Below are positions 6,764 through 8,598 of a DNA stretch of 8,598 bases, one piece after another. The position numbers and the translations under genes were made by a program. Location: NCBI GenBank assembly GCA_964543125.1, contig CAZIWX010000102.1, positions 1-8,598 of the forward strand, given 5' to 3'. This DNA comes from CAZIWX01 sp964543125 (GTDB lineage: Bacteria > Fidelibacterota > UBA8477). The notes under the pieces are model-generated. The model ran no database searches, had not been told where the DNA came from, and saw only the letters and a program-made list of their open reading frames with translations. Every line of letters starts with the position of its first letter. Position 1 is the first letter of the stretch.

Positions 6764-8143
6764 ATGCCTAACATTTTAATCATCGATGATGACCCCGAAA
6801 TCCGCAAGCAACTCTCTGAGTTTCTGACGCTGGAGGGTTACGAAACCATTGCCTTGGAAACGGCCGAGCAGGCCCTGAGCCTGGTGCGGCGGGAGCCACC
6901 CGATCTCATTTTAGCGGATATTTATCTGCCAACCATGGATGGCCTGGAGTTTCTGGCTAGGATCAAGCAGGAATTCGAAGATATTGATGTCATTATGATA
7001 ACCGGCCACGGTGAAGTAAGCACTGCCGTTTCCGCCATGAAACTGGGAGCCCGGGATTATATCAAAAAACCCTTCCACCTCGATGAGATCGGCCTGGTGG
7101 TTAAACGGGCTTTAAAAAATAAAGCCCGCGACGAACAACTGGCCTATTTTCAGCGGGAAGAACGCAAATTACTGGGCTTTGGCGAGATCATTGGCGCCAG
7201 TCAGTCCATGCAAACCGTATTCGATCTGATCCGGCAGATTTCGGCTTCATCCAAAACAACCGTGTTGATCCATGGAGAGACCGGCACCGGCAAGGAATTG
7301 GTCGCCCGGGCGATTCATCACAACAGCATCCGGGCTAACCGGCCGTTCGTGGAAATTAACTGCTCGGCTTTTCAACCAACCTTGCTGGAAGCAGAGCTGT
7401 TCGGCTATGAAGCCGGTGCATTTACCGGCGCCCGGCAGCGCAAGCGCGGATTGTTGGAAATTGCCGATGGGGGCTCGTTTTTCCTCGATGAAATTGCCGA
7501 CATGAGTCTGGAACTCCAGGCCAAATTGCTGAAAGTTCTGGAAGATCAGAATTTTCGCCGGGTCGGCGGCACCAAATCCATAAAAATTGATATCCGGGTG
7601 ATCAGCGCTACCTCCAATAATTTAGATGAGCTAACCCAATCCGGTCAGTTTCGCAGTGATCTATATTACCGGCTTAATGTAGCGCGTATTCATCTACCGG
7701 CATTGCGCGACCGCGGCGACGATGTGGTTATTCTGGCCCGGCATTTTCTGGATATTTATAACCATGAATTAAGGCGCAACATCAGTGCTTTATCGACCGC
7801 GGCAATTAAAGCCCTAAAGAAGTATTCCTGGCCGGGAAATGTTCGGGAACTGCGCAATGTGATCGAGCGGGCGGTTTTGTTCGAAAAGAGCGCCAACCTC
7901 TCTCGGGCAAGCTTGCTCACTTTGTTGGACCCGCCCGGAAGTTCATCCGGAAGATACCGGGAAACAACCAATCCACTGAATCTGGAAATCCCACCGGAAG
8001 GGATTGCCTTGACCGAGGTTGAACGAGCCCTGGTCGTCCAGGCCCTGGAGAAATCACGCGGCAACCAGACCAAAGCGGCCGCCATGTTAAAACTGACCCG
8101 GGAAACACTGAAATACCGCATGCGTAAATTCAACCTGCGGTGA
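6764..8143 (+). CDS. NtrC-family sigma-54-dependent response regulator
   Basis: A 459-residue activator with the standard three domains. The receiver domain (1-118) has the acidic pocket D8-D10, phospho-acceptor D52 (ILADIYLP), T80 and K102. The AAA+ sigma-54 activation domain (about 140-375) has Walker A GETGTGKE (171-178), the sigma-54 contact loop GAFTGA (218-223), Walker B FFLDE (239-243), arginine residues in FRSDLYYRLN (296-305) and sensor-II WPGNVREL (356-363). A C-terminal Fis-type helix-turn-helix spans about 418-457 (KAAAMLKLTRETLKYRMRKF). Every catalytic residue is present, so it should be a working phosphorylation-controlled enhancer-binding activator. The ATG at 6764 starts right at the receiver fold but lacks a good Shine-Dalgarno site. 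It is divergent from the sugar operon and followed after 32 nt by its presumed kinase. Its targets are not evident here. Confidence 0.95.
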   Translation: MPNILIIDDDPEIRKQLSEFLTLEGYETIALETAEQALSLVRREPPDLILADIYLPTMDGLEFLARIKQEFEDIDVIMITGHGEVSTAVSAMKLGARDYIKKPFHLDEIGLVVKRALKNKARDEQLAYFQREERKLLGFGEIIGASQSMQTVFDLIRQISASSKTTVLIHGETGTGKELVARAIHHNSIRANRPFVEINCSAFQPTLLEAELFGYEAGAFTGARQRKRGLLEIADGGSFFLDEIADMSLELQAKLLKVLEDQNFRRVGGTKSIKIDIRVISATSNNLDELTQSGQFRSDLYYRLNVARIHLPALRDRGDDVVILARHFLDIYNHELRRNISALSTAAIKALKKYSWPGNVRELRNVIERAVLFEKSANLSRASLLTLLDPPGSSSGRYRETTNPLNLEIPPEGIALTEVERALVVQALEKSRGNQTKAAAMLKLTRETLKYRMRKFNLR

Positions 8144-8175
8144 GTTAACTACTGATTTTGAATTAAGGAAAGGTT

Positions 8176-8598
8176 ATGCGCAAACCTGAATTTAGTGAGC
8201 TGGCGGAGTTGTTTGAGCTGCTTTATAAGCACGGCCTGGGTGCGCTGGAGCGGGAAATTGCCCATACGATCAATAATCATTTATCCGCATTATCCATGCA
8301 GACCAACATGCTGGTGCGAGCCATTAACCAGCAGAACCAAGCGCTGGCTATCCGCAAGGCGGACGAGATACAGGCGACATCCCGACGGATTCAGGACTAC
8401 GCCCATTCACTCTCCATCAGTGGCCGGGCGCCCGGCATCATCGAAAAGGTCAAGCTGTCCCGTTTAATTTCGGGAATCGTACACTTTGCCCAGGTAACCT
8501 CCGGGCTCGGCCGGCTCGAAATCAACGTGAAAGTACCCGCCGAGGAATCCTGGGTAAAATGTCAATCCAGCGGCATCAAACTGCTTCTGGTAAGCTTC
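8176..8598 (+). CDS. Sensor-less histidine kinase (N-terminal part, runs off the right edge)
   Basis: The first 141 residues of a probable NtrB-like histidine kinase, presumed partner of the upstream regulator. ATG at 8176 has AAGGAAAGG just ahead and lies 32 nt after the regulator stop. The dimerisation/phospho-acceptor helix contains REIAHTINNHLSALSMQ (26-42), matching the H-box H-x-[IL]-N-N-x-L with H30 as phospho-acceptor; the usual proline of HEINNP-type boxes is replaced by H35. The second helix of the hairpin follows (about 55-80). From about 95 the chain enters the ATP-binding domain, ending near the expected N-box (SGIKLLLVSF). Only about 25 residues precede the H-box, leaving no room for a transmembrane, PAS or GAF sensor, so any input domain would have to be C-terminal or on another protein. 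ATPase motifs are outside the window. Confidence 0.78.
   Translation, partial: MRKPEFSELAELFELLYKHGLGALEREIAHTINNHLSALSMQTNMLVRAINQQNQALAIRKADEIQATSRRIQDYAHSLSISGRAPGIIEKVKLSRLISGIVHFAQVTSGLGRLEINVKVPAEESWVKCQSSGIKLLLVSF

Noticed and set aside
1..8598. CRISPR array, tRNA/rRNA genes, insertion sequences
   Set aside because: No regularly spaced direct repeats, no cloverleaf or rRNA-like stretch and no transposase motifs were seen.

Overview
This is an 8.6-kb piece of a draft bacterial genome, with a run of exactly 100 Ns at 2332-2431. Good Shine-Dalgarno sequences, short or overlapping gene junctions and an NtrC-type regulator all indicate a bacterium. Base composition looks close to 50% GC by eye. 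No gene identifies the phylum. A little-studied Gram-negative lineage is a guess from protein style only, and I would not rely on it.

Layout, left to right. (1) Positions 1-323 (minus) hold the N-terminal 107 residues of a DAO-type FAD-dependent oxidoreductase that runs off the left edge. (2) Positions 324-618 are non-coding. They hold a likely promoter with repeated GACCA/TGGTC arms and a 5'-UTR hairpin for the oxidoreductase, a bidirectional terminator-like hairpin, and a 13-bp palindrome. (3) Positions 619-6470 are a tightly packed minus-strand carbohydrate operon. In transcription order it reads: GH13 alpha-glucosidase (6470-4815), MFS permease (4825-3467, overlapping by 11 nt), GH36 alpha-galactosidase (from 3464, broken by the N gap), an orphan C-terminal fragment (2331-2039), and a GH1 beta-glycosidase with an N-terminal membrane helix (2025-619). 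(4) Positions 6471-6763 are a divergent intergenic region with candidate promoters in both directions, a hairpin touching the Shine-Dalgarno site, and a six-residue leader ORF overlapping the GH13 start by ATGA. (5) Positions 6764-8598 (plus) encode an NtrC-family sigma-54 activator followed by the start of a histidine kinase that lacks an N-terminal sensor domain and runs off the right edge.

Working model (inference): the permease imports oligosaccharides or glycosides. The signal-less GH13 and GH36 enzymes remove alpha-glucosyl and alpha-galactosyl units in the cytoplasm. The GH1 enzyme, tethered to the inner face of the membrane, removes beta-linked sugars or acts on a membrane glycoside. 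The divergent two-component pair is a candidate regulator, but I found no sigma-54 promoter upstream of the operon, so that link rests on position alone.

The most unusual points are the membrane-anchored GH1, the leader/hairpin arrangement upstream of the operon, the sensor-less kinase, and a roughly six-fold excess of the palindrome CCGG. I do not see a clear wholly new system.
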